64,000 nt of DNA from Sclerotiophoma versabilis (Eukaryota > Ascomycota > Dothideomycetes > Pleosporales > Didymellaceae): assembly GCA_012274445.1 (NCBI GenBank), contig JAAROD010000049.1:310001-374000 (forward strand), read 5' to 3'. Below the pieces are notes generated by a model that worked only from the letters and a program-made list of their open reading frames with translations, made no database searches and was not told the origin of the DNA. The position numbers and the translations under genes are program-made. Shown piece by piece: positions 46,485 to 57,156 of the stretch. Numbering within the stretch: the stretch's first letter is position 1; every line of letters begins with the position of its first letter.

Positions 46485-48983
46485 CTATTCTTTCCTCCTC
46501 CCTCCAGAGCTCCCACTCTCCACGCTCCCCTCATCGTCCTCCCTCTTCCCATACTTTTCATTGAACCTCTCCTGGTCGCGATACGGCCCCTCATCCCCAC
46601 CGTCACTTTCACTCAACAAGTCCTCATCGCTCTCGCCGGCAAACGCATCATACAGCTCACCACCCCGCCTGGCCCTTCCTTTCTTCTTCGCGCCCGCACC
46701 GCTAAGCATGCCCGTCTCCTCGCCATCCTCGCCATCGTCGAGGACCTCGAACTCGTACGCGTCGCGCGATGACTTTTGTTGCTTGCGCCGCGCAATGTAG
46801 AAGTAGGCACCGAGCCCAGAGACGAAAATTAAAATGAGCGCGAGCGAGCCGTAGATCCATATTTGTGTGCGCCGCGAGACGCCAAAGGTGGGGAAAATGG
46901 AGGGGAGGAGATTCTCATTTTCTGGTGTTGCCGTGGCAGATGCTGAGGGTGCTGGTGTTGCCGAGGCAGTTGCGGACGTGCTGGCGGCGCCTGTTGGCTT
47001 CTGGTTGACAGGCCGATCGGGATGGTCTGAGGGATTGGCCATGACGGTTGGCGTGTGACTGGGGAGGGTGACGGAGACGGTGTGTGCGGGGTGATCCTCA
47101 ATCTTGTTGTGGTCGTCGTCGTCGTGTTCTGTGGGAATAGGAAGCATTGTGGCCTTGGAAGAGTCGATGCATTCACCCCATAGGCGCAGTTTCCAGTCAG
47201 TCAGGCTGCCGGTCTTCTTGTTATTAGCGACGGTGTCTTTGACAATGACTGTCCAGTTTCCAATGCCGGATTCGCCCCAGTGTGCGACAGACATGAAGGT
47301 CCAGTCTTCGTAGCCGCGAATGTCTTCATCGTCCCGACGGGGGGTCGAGAGGTGAGAGCTCATGCCGGTTGGGGAGATGAGCTCGACGCTGAGGTCGCCA
47401 CGACGCTGATGCTTGACGTTCATGGTAACGGTGATGTGTTCGACGCGCTCAAAGTTGGCTGCCTTCAACATGTCCGCTGTAACCTCGAAGACACTTGCTA
47501 AACCTTCCTTGCCCTCAGGGATCGGCTTCTTGACATGCATCCAAGGGGAGTAGAACCAGGCTTGGGGCTTGACGAGTTTCCAGTCTTTGGCCTTTTCTAC
47601 AATGGCCCATGCATCCAGTTTGCCGTACCCGAACTGGTGGCTGTACATGCGGTCGAGGGCAGTTTTGGTCCAGTCGCTGGGCGTGTCAAAAGGCACAGCT
47701 GACAGTACAGTAAGCCACTGCACATCGCGCCATGTAAGGTCAGGGCGAGCCTGCAGCACCAAGGCATAAACTCCCACACCCAGGGGCCCCGCAGCGGAAG
47801 TACCTCCGTGCTGGCCGGTACACTTGTTTGCGCCTACATCTGTCGTGTGGATGGCATCGCCGCCTCCACTGCTGTATGTGACGACGAGCTGGGCGGAGCA
47901 GGCCTCCGAGTAGTAGGGGTGCTGGTTGTTCATGTCGATAGCGCCGACGGTGATGCTGTAGATACTGTTTGTGTAACCGTCGAAATTGCAGTTGTCGTCG
48001 CTCGCTGCACCGTTGCCAGCGGCGAAGACGTAGACCGAGCCCTTGCCGCCACGTCCTTGTTGAACAGCCGTCACCATGGCCTTCTTGATCAGGATGCCTG
48101 GAGCCTGCATGGTCTTGCCATCATCGGGCGGACCCCAGGAGCACGAGTAGATGTCGTTCTTCTGCATCTCGTAGTTGATGGCCAGCGCTTCGTCTATGTC
48201 TGTGATCTGTCCAGAGAGGATGCGCACACCGGAAATTTTGGCATCGTATGCCAGCCCAACACCGCAGACATTGTTCTTCCCAGCCGCAATCTCTCCAGCG
48301 CATCGTGTGCCGTGTCTGTCGTCGGAAAGCTTGGGAGTGGGGAGGTCTTCGTTGTCGTTGAAATCGTGGGAGCCTTCGGCGAAGAAGTTGTCTTTCAGGT
48401 CGCCGCTGTCGTAGTCGAGGCCGTCATCGACAACGCATGCTGCGACGCCCTTGCCGGTGATGCCCTGCATCCACACGTCGGTGATGTTCATGTCGTTGCC
48501 TGGAGTCTTGACGTTGAAGACGTGCCATTGTTCGTTGAAGATGGGATCCTGGATGCTCAACGACTTGGCGACCTCGCGCTGTGTGTTGATGGCATCACTG
48601 ACGCTCTGGCGCAGAGGTATGACGCTGCGTTTCCAGTGCCGGGGGTTGAGCTTCTGCTTCTGGGCAAAGTGAATGGCGTCGAGCGGGTGGTAGGCGAGGC
48701 CGACTTGCCTCTTGCGGCGCCGGCTCTCCAGCTCCTGGCGGGCGTGCTCGACCAGATCGGTGTCGTGCTTGGGGGCGGTGAAGACGTGGTGGTGGTCGAG
48801 GGAGCCGAGGGGGCCTTGGTAGGTCAGCCCGAGGTGGGCGGCGAGCTCTGCGGGCGAGGTGGAGGGGGAGAGGTGGATGGCGTAGTAGTCGTTGGTGGCG
48901 TAGTTGCGGCGGGGGAGGGGCTGGCCTCCTGCTGCCGCCAGCGAGGCGGCCGACAGCAGACTGAAGAGGTCGAGCAGGCGCAT
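46485..48983 (-). CDS. KEX2: Kexin, KEX2-type proprotein convertase
   Basis: Predicted 832-residue, single-exon type I membrane protease of the late Golgi that cleaves secretory precursors after Lys-Arg and Arg-Arg. Order: signal peptide (MRLLDLFSLLSAASLAAAGG), prosegment ending at K118-R119 (HWKRSV), subtilase domain with Asp186 (VVDDGLD), His224 (DRHGTRCAG), oxyanion Asn324 (AAGNG) and Ser396 (GGTSAAGP), P/homoB domain (GDLSVELISPTG; WTFMSVAHWGE), Ser/Thr/Ala-rich stalk, transmembrane helix about 708-731, and an acidic tail of 101 residues. The tail motif YEFEVL (about 743-748) resembles the Tyr-based TGN-retrieval signal of yeast Kex2. The frame is open upstream to an ATG at 49454, but the signal peptide places the start at 48983. 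Confidence 0.96.
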   Translation of the reverse strand: MRLLDLFSLLSAASLAAAGGQPLPRRNYATNDYYAIHLSPSTSPAELAAHLGLTYQGPLGSLDHHHVFTAPKHDTDLVEHARQELESRRRKRQVGLAYHPLDAIHFAQKQKLNPRHWKRSVIPLRQSVSDAINTQREVAKSLSIQDPIFNEQWHVFNVKTPGNDMNITDVWMQGITGKGVAACVVDDGLDYDSGDLKDNFFAEGSHDFNDNEDLPTPKLSDDRHGTRCAGEIAAGKNNVCGVGLAYDAKISGVRILSGQITDIDEALAINYEMQKNDIYSCSWGPPDDGKTMQAPGILIKKAMVTAVQQGRGGKGSVYVFAAGNGAASDDNCNFDGYTNSIYSITVGAIDMNNQHPYYSEACSAQLVVTYSSGGGDAIHTTDVGANKCTGQHGGTSAAGPLGVGVYALVLQARPDLTWRDVQWLTVLSAVPFDTPSDWTKTALDRMYSHQFGYGKLDAWAIVEKAKDWKLVKPQAWFYSPWMHVKKPIPEGKEGLASVFEVTADMLKAANFERVEHITVTMNVKHQRRGDLSVELISPTGMSSHLSTPRRDDEDIRGYEDWTFMSVAHWGESGIGNWTVIVKDTVANNKKTGSLTDWKLRLWGECIDSSKATMLPIPTEHDDDDHNKIEDHPAHTVSVTLPSHTPTVMANPSDHPDRPVNQKPTGAASTSATASATPAPSASATATPENENLLPSIFPTFGVSRRTQIWIYGSLALILIFVSGLGAYFYIARRKQQKSSRDAYEFEVLDDGEDGEETGMLSGAGAKKKGRARRGGELYDAFAGESDEDLLSESDGGDEGPYRDQERFNEKYGKREDDEGSVESGSSGGRRKE

Positions 48984-49081
48984 GGCGAGGGGGGGCGGGA
49001 AAGCGGATGCGCAGCCGGCTGCGGTGGTGTGCTGCTCACGGCGGCGGCGGGAGGGGTCGAGGACAGGCGGAGGGCGGTCGC

Positions 49082-49160
49082 TGCAGGCGGTGCAGGCGGT
49101 GCAGGCGGTGCAGGCGGTGCAGGCGGTGCAGGCGGTGCAGGCGGTGCAGGCGGTGCAGGC
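49082..49160 (+). repeat. 9-bp minisatellite TGCAGGCGG, about 8.8 copies
   Basis: Eight perfect tandem units from 49082 plus a partial ninth ending TGCAGGC, located about 100-180 bp upstream of the KEX2 start codon. The unit is a multiple of three, so one frame on each strand remains open. Confidence 0.93.
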
Positions 49161-49700
49161 ACTCGGGTGGTGGGCAGGGAGTGGTGGGCAGCCGGTGGTG
49201 TCGAGCGTGCAAGGTGTTCGTAGGGCGGCGGCGGATGGGGGAAGGGTCCGGACGGCTAGGCTGGGGCGACGAGCGAGCGGACAGGGCGGGCAGTGGGCAG
49301 TCGATGCAGCGGCGAGAAGGGAGCAGTGAAGTACGCAGCGCGCGCCGGTGCCTGTGCCTGTGCCTGTGCCGTGCCGGTGCCTGTGTCTGTGGGCGGAAGA
49401 GGCTGCACGAGCAGAGACAGCAACGTTGCCAAACACTCGCCGTCGCCGCGCCATGGCCGTGCCCGAGCCCGTGTCCGAGACGGGGGATGCCCGGCCAGCG
49501 CGCGCCCCGGCTGCAAGCGGCTAGCGCCCCCAGCGGGAGCCCGGCGCGCACACGGCGGCAGGCGTGGGGCCAGGGCCGGGGCCTTGCCGCTGCCTCTGGC
49601 AAGCCCCAGGACGGCGTCGAGGGGGCTGGAGTGGCTTGCGGCGATGGCTGGCAGCTCGAGTGACGGCGCAGTTGACCCGTCGAGCGCCCTGCCTGCGTCC

Positions 49701-49823
49701 TGCCCGTCCTCCCTGCGCACAGCTCTGCCCGTCCTCCCTGCGCACAGCTCTGCCCGTCCTCCCTGCGCACAGCTCTGCCCGTCCTCCTGCACACAGCTCT
49801 GCCCGCCCTCCTGCGCACAGCCC
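49701..49823 (+). repeat. 25-bp minisatellite, five copies
   Basis: Units beginning TGCCCGTCCT at 49701, 49726, 49751, 49776 and 49800; the fourth unit is one base shorter. It lies 160 bp upstream of the PhoD-like start codon. A unit of 25 bp is not codon-compatible, so this is non-coding. Confidence 0.9.
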
Positions 49824-49982
49824 TAGGTAGCTATCATGCACGCCGTGCCACTTGAGCCTCTCCTGAGTGACCTGCCGTGACAGCCTGACTGCGGCTGCAC
49901 GCCCACCGCGCCCAGACCAGAGCCGCGAGACGCAGGGCTCCGCTCGCTCGACACGGCGCCGCCTCCATGAGCCCGCAGCAAT

Positions 49983-52900
49983 ATGGAAAGCAGTAGAGCC
50001 AGCGGCACCTATGCCCACCGCATCTCCAGCCCTCCCACCGCCCACCACCAGTACGAGGCGTTCCCCCAGAGGCGCAACTCCTACCGTCGCCCGCTGGACG
50101 CCCGCCCGCAGCCCCAGGACCCCAGCATGGCCGCCCTCCCTCCCAGCAACACTGCGAGCCCAGTCGCCCCGCCAGCCCCCCACACCTTCTCGAAACCCTC
50201 CTCGCACCGACGGCGACACAGCCAGCAGATGCCACCGCCAGCCGGTGCCCTGGTCGACCCGATGCCTGCTGCACCAGACGTCCCTCGAGCTCCACCGACC
50301 TCGTACAAAGACCCATATGCACAGAGGCCCGGCCCCAACCCCCCTCCACGCTCCTCGCGCGATCCCGCTATCCAAGTCAACACGAGCAGACAGCAGCCCA
50401 CCATCCAGACAGCTGCTGGCCGGCTATACGAGCTGCGATCGCCTCCATACGCCCCAGTCGAACCCCTCTCACGATCCGTCGAGCGTCGCGCCTTGCAGCG
50501 AAACCCCTCCGTTCCCGACCGCTCGCCTCTCCAGAAGCTCGAGGGCAAGCTCGATGACATCAGCAAAGAGGAGCGACGCGCGCGCATGCTCGAGGCAGAG
50601 CTGGCCGCGCAGGAGCGGGTGGAGGCCGAAATGCGTGCTCGTCGAGCCCGCGAGGCTGCTGAAAAGGAGAAGATGGCTGCTGAAAAAGAAAGGAAGCTTG
50701 CATCACAGCCTGTGCCAGCCTACGACACCCTCCCCGACAGCACTGAGCGCACGGGGAACAACAAGCGCCACGTCTCGCAGCCAACCTACGAGATGGTCCC
50801 TGACACCACTCAGCGCACTGCAAACAACAAGCGCCACGTTTCGCAGCCGACCTACGAGATGGCATTTGACGCCACTCAGCGCACTGCAAACAACATGCGC
50901 CACGTTTCTGCCCCACTCCAGAGCCACCCCAGATCCCCCGCTATCAGTGACCTAGAATCAGAGGACGACTATGTCTACGACCTGTCTGAACCCTGGGATC
51001 CTGCAGCCCAAGCGGTGGCAGTTCCGGCTCCTCACCGTGTTCCTTCGCAGAAGCAGCCACGCCTCACATCCATCTCAAAAGTCCCTCACGCAGATCCCTC
51101 CATTGCTCGAAATCCTAGCACCAAGGGCAAAGAGCCCGCTGTTGTATCAAGAGGCGCAGGTAGTTTCCGAGACCGTACAGTCCCGCCAACCGCTCCAACC
51201 ACGGCTGCAGCCCCAGCCGTACAACAAATCCACCGGAAGCCAGTCGAGCACCCAATAGGAAGTCTGACTCCCCTCTCTGGGCTTGGCTTAGAAGACGCAG
51301 GCATCGACGATACACTAGGAGGGGCCGAGGTCGCCCGCTCTGGTAGTAGGAAGCTTGCAGCCATCTCCGCTCTGACCCAACACCCAGCTCGACATGGAAG
51401 CCAGAGAGACAGTAGGGGCATCATGGCCGCCCGCATGGAAATGCAGCAGCAACAAGCCAATCAAAAGGGCCTTTCTCAGAACAATGGCCAGTTCCAGGTC
51501 CATCCGTACGACTCTCCCGTACCTCCAGTAGCCCGCAAGAGCGTTGGTTTCTCTGATGTCGACTCGGAGATCCATCCACAAGCAGCCCACGACTCCCACC
51601 GCTTCTCGCGCCATCACGCTCCTGAGCGGACGTACATCAAGCCGGCCATGCTAGAAGAATGGAGACAAGCCCCAATCGCTACACTCGTCACCGAAGATCT
51701 GGACCTGAGTGCACCTGCACGAACGCCCAGTGGCGCGAATAACAACGCCTGGTGGGAGGAAAACCAGGCTGGCAGGCGTCGGCGATCCGGTACCTACGTA
51801 GAGCCTACCTACGATGGCTACGCCGATGAACCTACGTCTCAGACGACCTTCAACCCGCCGCTCTACCTCAAGTGTGGACCGTTGCTAAGATACACTGGTC
51901 TTCGAAGAGACCAGACTCGGGGTGGCAAAGAACGAGAAATCTGGAGGGGCAGTGTTATGATTGTCACCACCGATGCAGAATCGTCCTATCAAAGACCACC
52001 AACCCTACGTTTATTCAAACAAGCAATGGATATCCTTCCCCCACCACCGCAGGAGCTCGATGGCGATGAGCTCAATCCTGCTTACGTTGATCCCGTTGAG
52101 GGTCATGTCAAGGTTTCGAGAACTGGACAGACCATGTACGTCAAACCCGTGGACGAAATCGCAGAGAACGAGGATCTGTCTCGAATCGAGGACGACGCCG
52201 GTCTATTCTCTTTCGTTCGCTCCACGAATGGCACGGGTGTCAAATCATCACGTATCCACAAGAAGGATGGTGAAAAGCTCGGCAAAATGCGTGAAATCTC
52301 TGGCGTCCGTCTTCATGCTGAACGAGGGGTAACATTCTGGCGCTTCAACCTTGAGGTCGAACTTGGAAGCACACAAGCGCGTGTCGCCTACAGGATCAAC
52401 AATGGCCCTGCAATCGGCTTTTGGGTTCCCGCCAAGGGCGAGACTATGAATATCATGTTCCACAGCTGCAATGGCTTCTCATTGAGTGTCGACTCAAAGG
52501 AATTTTGTGGTCCGGATCCAATGTGGCGCGACGTTCTGAACTCGCATCAGAGTAGACCTTTCCACGTCATGCTTGGTGGAGGTGACCAAATCTACAACGA
52601 TGCTGCTATGAAGCAGACAACATTATTCAGGCAGTGGACCGAGAACAGGAACCCAATGGACAAACACCACACTCCATTCTCCGAGGAAATGCAGAACGAA
52701 CTGGAACAGTTCTATCTGGACAGATACGCAATGTGGTTCTCGCAAGGCTTCTTCGGCATGGCCAACTCCCAGATTCCAATGGTCAACATCTGGGATGACC
52801 ATGATATCATTGACGTAAGTTGATCTTAATACCCATCTCAATCTTTCCATACTAACGCACACAGGGTTATGGATCTTATCCTCATCACTTCATGCAGACA

Positions 52901-55504
52901 CCAGTCTTCACGGGTATCGGTGCTGTAGCATTCAAGTACTACATGCTATTCCAGCACCAGTCTGTTCCCGCCGAAACCGAGCAGACAGAGCCATCCTGGG
53001 TGTTGGGCAATAGTCCTGGTCCATACATCAAGGAGCGTTCGCGAAGCGTCTTCATGCATCTCGGCCGACAGCTGGCCTTCCTTGGACTGGACTGTCGAAC
53101 CGAACGACAGCGCGACGAAATCTTGACCGAGGACTCTTACGATATCATCTTCGATCGTCTTGAGGACGAGATCATCAAAGGCCAAACAAAACATTTGATC
53201 GTTCTTCTCGGCGTGCCCATTGCGTACCCAAGGTTGAATTTTCTCGAAAACTTGCTGACCAGCAGAATGATGGACCCAATCAAGGCAATGGGACGCGCCG
53301 GCTTGCTTGGTGGCTTTGTCAACAAATTTGACGGTGGCGTTGAAATTCTTGATGACCTAGACGATCACTGGACAGCCAAGCACCACAAGGAAGAACGGAA
53401 TTGGTTCATCAAAGAGCTGCAGCATATTGCAGAGACAAAGTCCGTTCGTGTCACCATCCTCGGAGGTGACGTGCACCTTGGCGCTGTGGGCCAGTTTTAC
53501 TCCAACAAGAAGCTCAAGATACCAAAGGACAAGGACGCCAGGTACATGCCAAACGTTATCTCGTCCGCCATCGTCAACACGCCTCCGCCAGACATGATGG
53601 CCGACATCCTCAACAAGCGTAACAAGGTGCATCACCTCGATGCTGACACTGATGAAGATATGATACCCATCTTTACTCATGGCGTGGATGGTAAGAAAAG
53701 AAATAACAACCACCTCCTCCCACACCGGAACTGGTGCAGTATCCGTGAATACAAACCTGGAGCCTCACCACCTAGCACACCCGAGCCCGAGGAAAGGCCG
53801 CAGCCTGGCAGGAGACTCTCAGATACTTTCAACCCTCGTCAGATGGTTAGAAGGTTTAGTAGTGACCAAGGGCGACGACCAAGTGCGCGAGGACGCGGCC
53901 CACCTCTATCGTACTACAACAACCCCCAGAATGCCACTGCCGATGAACTTCAGAGCAACGTCCACAATCAGCCACAGTCATCTTTCTCGCCTGACAGGTC
54001 TGAGAACGAAAGACCTACTCGGTCTCGCCGCAACTCGCTTACTTCATTATTCCGCCGCCGCGCTTCGGTCGACAGTGTCGGGCGCCGTGACTCTACGCAA
54101 AGCCTGCCGCCAACGCAAGCCCACAACGACCCCTCTCTTGAACGCCCGTCCGAGTTCCGCCGTAGACCTAGCGTTTTGACGAAGAAGGGGTTACAACAGA
54201 AGCAGAAGGGCGACTTCATCAACCTTGAGGGCGGCCTGGATATCGTTCTAAACATGGAAGTCTCCCAGCACGACCCGGCTGGTATCACCACACCTTATCG
54301 CCTTTTGGTCCCTGTACTCAACTACACAGCCTCCGAGCCTGGCATAGTTGAGAAGCAACCGCGCAAGGGCAGCTTCTTGGGCATATTCGGTGGAGGCAGG
54401 CGCAAGAGGAGGCCTATCGGTGATGATGGCTACTCACAAAGTGGTAGTGAGAGTGGTAGCGAAAGCGGAAGTGGCAGCGATTTGGGAGAAATGTCCGAAG
54501 ATGTTGAAGAAGAACGCGCTCGCCAAAGGTACAAAGTCGGCCCCAGGATCCTTATCCCTGGCTTTGGATCCCGAAACAAGCGCGTCACTTCCGTGAACCA
54601 AGCTCATCCACCTGACAATCGTTTGAGTTCAGGCTTCCATGCTAATGAAGCTTTGACAGACCATGCATACACAGATGGTTCGCGCGATATCATGGCGGAC
54701 CAACGGCAAAGCCTAGATCCGGGGCTTACAGAACATGGCCGTAGGGGCTCAGTATCGGAGGCTGTTGGAGGGAGAAGACACAGCAGTGCTCCCCAGCCAC
54801 AGCCTGCACCCCAGACCGCAGCTCTGCCACCGATGCGTTCTGGCTCCTTGCGCAAAACACCCACACACAACTCATCACACAAATCTCAACTGCCTGATCC
54901 CCAGTCTCCAGAGATTCACAAACGTTCTATGGGCGGCATTCTCAACCAACATGGCAACGAGAAGTTTGAGCATGATGCTCACGTACTCACTCATACCCCT
55001 TCAAAATCGAAGCGCGACTCCTACAAGCGCGATTCTTACCCACCACACCCCGCTATCGTAGGTGCCGGACCGGACTCACCATACAACTATCGAGGCGGCA
55101 TGCAAGCCCGAGACGACACCTCAGGAGGCGACTACTTCAGCAGTGGCGGCCGCCAGCCACGACCCAGCAGCCAGTCCCGACCTGCATCCAACGGCCACTA
55201 TGTACCTCCAGCACCTCAACGAGCAGCGCCAGCACCTGTGCCCGCACCGGTACCAGCAGCCGCTCCAGAGAGAGCTGTATATGCTGAGCGAGGCGGTTAT
55301 GATCGCACCTCCTACCCTGCGTATCCCAGTCGCAACGGTAACGCTGGTGTTGGAGCACGATACCTCGGCGATGGACGCTATGAGGACGATGAGTATGACA
55401 GCCTCGACGATGACGAGAGAAGTTATAAAGGCGCGGAACAGGAGATGAGTCAGGAGAGCTTTGTGCTTCCAAAGCCGAAGAAAAAGTGGCAGATCTGGCG
55501 GTAG
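49983..55504 (+). CDS. Very large PhoD-like metallophosphatase protein
   Basis: Predicted 1823 residues in two exons (49983-52814 and 52865-55504; 50-bp intron, phase 0). The first 600 residues are disordered, Pro/Ser/Arg-rich, with a short charged coiled coil (KEERRARMLEAELAAQERVE) and three 22-residue repeats (50721-50918). The PhoD-like metallophosphatase core follows: KCGPLLRYTG (about 628), GGGDQIYND (about 864), NIWDDHDIID (about 935, at the intron) then GYGSYP, and GGDVHLGAVGQF (about 1144). These Asp/His motifs are the expected metal ligands. The last 550 residues are again disordered (SRRNSLTSLFRRR; acidic Ser-Glu runs) and end KKKWQIWR. No signal peptide or membrane helix is apparent, so a cytosolic or membrane-peripheral phosphatase or phosphodiesterase is likely. 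Substrate unknown. Confidence 0.9.
50721..50918 (+). repeat. Three tandem 66-bp coding repeats
   Basis: Three imperfect 22-codon units in the PhoD-like protein, each of the form Y-D/E-x-x-x-D-x-T-x-R-T-x-N-N-x-R-H-V-S. They lie in the disordered N-terminal region and may vary between strains. Confidence 0.85.
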
Positions 55505-57156
55505 CTTGGGAGTTGTAATGGATTGAATATGTGTGTTGGATCGAGGTTGATTCTATTCTTACGATTAATGACGGTACGATTAACGACGGATTTGTGAGTT
55601 GGAAAAAAAAGGTACATAATAGTATTCTAGCGTTATGTTTCAATGTTCATATCCTGATCTTCTATGGATCTGTCCAACGGTGCCTCCCGGGTCGGCGGAG
55701 AAGGCAGCAGGTGATGCTTTCGTTGGTCTTGGCGACAGATAACAACAGGGCGCAATAAGTAACTGACTGCTCCACGTGATTCTTGCACGAGAGCCAGGCC
55801 CGCCTGTCTCCACAACACGCTCAGTCTCGAATTCCAGCTCTTCGCACCAGAGGTCCGCCACAATATGATCTTGACAGATGGCCAAGGACCACCACTAACG
55901 CCTCGAACTTCAATTTAACCAACGCCAAGAATGATTTCAAGCGGAACCCGGACGCCATACCAATGGAAGCGGGAGCTCAATCCTGCAGCGGAAACTGACC
56001 ACGATGACCGGTTAAACGGGAGTCTTCGCCTCACCAAGCGAGATGCGTTAGCGACAAGCGCTTTAGACAACCTCACACCACACACCCTTACGTGTCGACG
56101 CGATTCATGATTCTCGTGATCAACAATTCCGGTGGTCTTGTCGTGATCACATCGCCTGCCGGCCTGTACAGCCGCTTTGAAAGGTCGGCGAGCTAGATGT
56201 TGCCAGGTCTAAGGCTGTGGGAGTATTCGAGGCACTAGTGAATATCAGGGTATCAATCAAACATTAACCACAATGGCAGTTCTACACAGCTCACAGGCAA
56301 CAAGTATGTTGCTTCAAGAAAATGTCTTCACTGATCTACAACGTCCTCCAGGCTCATGCCGCGAGTGTCTAGGAAGTTATAGCCATGAACAGCACGCAGC
56401 ATGTTCCGGCGCAGATCTATTCCAAGCACAAATGGACAGGCTAAGCTTACTTGTCACTTCCAAAGCTTCCAGCCTGTCCCTGGGTAGGCATACACCTCGC
56501 AGACTGCCCTAGGGCTTGCAAAGAAATACATGCATCACAGAGCCAATGGTAAGTGCAAGACCGTGTTCTGGAATACAGCAGCTCGACCAGACCCACCCAT
56601 TTTCTTTGCAGCAGTCATGGATAAATTCCCCACCAATACAGGGATGGATCAATAAACAGGCCTGTTCCGGATTCAGCAGTCTTGTCTCGTGGCCTCGCAT
56701 GCTCACAGGCTCAAGCTGTCGGTACAGCTCCCCAGCTTCCCCAGCTTTCAACCTGGGGCCGCAATATGCGGAGCGCAAACCGTCAATACGGTCAGCATCA
56801 GTATCCAGTGGAAGAGATCCCAATTTTTACAACCAATGAAACATTTCTTCTTGGCCCGGGGTTGTCGGGCCTGGTGCCAACGGGTGGCTTGGAAGGACAG
56901 TCTTGGTATGAATCCATTGGTGAGATTTGGTCTTGGTCTGACAATCCCTACGAGTATTCTTGGCAACCTCACATGGCGGGCTGTCCACAACAAAGCGCCT
57001 GTCAAGTTCAGCCACTGTTCTAAAGTCAATCCCGGATGATTTGTGCTGAGCATAAATACTACATGATGGCCGCATGCCCTTCTCAATTCAAGTCGAAACA
57101 CCCTGGAGGATCACTTACTTCTACAGACCACCACACTGTAGTGACTTCCATTCATC
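55505..57156. other. Long intergenic region upstream of the sugar transporter
   Basis: About 1.65 kb. Short frames (for example 56273-56512, plus strand) have no family resemblance. The length is consistent with a regulated transporter promoter, but no specific binding site was identified with confidence. Confidence 0.5.

Larger units (their letters stand above)
48984..49982. other. GC-rich spacer between KEX2 and PhoD-like gene with minisatellites
   Basis: About 1 kb of GC-rich sequence separating two divergent start codons. It contains a 9-bp repeat (49082-49160), GTGCCT-type hexamers (about 49345-49390) and a 25-bp repeat (49701-49823). Long frames are open on both strands here because the repeats lack stops; none is supported as a gene. 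Confidence 0.65.

Noticed and set aside
47808..49223. 471-codon open frame on the plus strand
   Set aside because: It is antisense to KEX2; its Val/Gly-rich product is a reflection of biased codons and the minisatellite, with no family resemblance.
48984..49454. N-terminal extension of KEX2 to an upstream in-frame ATG at 49454
   Set aside because: The extension is Arg/His/Thr/Cys low-complexity translated from the 9-bp minisatellite and GC-rich spacer. The signal peptide starts exactly at the 48983 ATG, and an extension of this kind would bury it.
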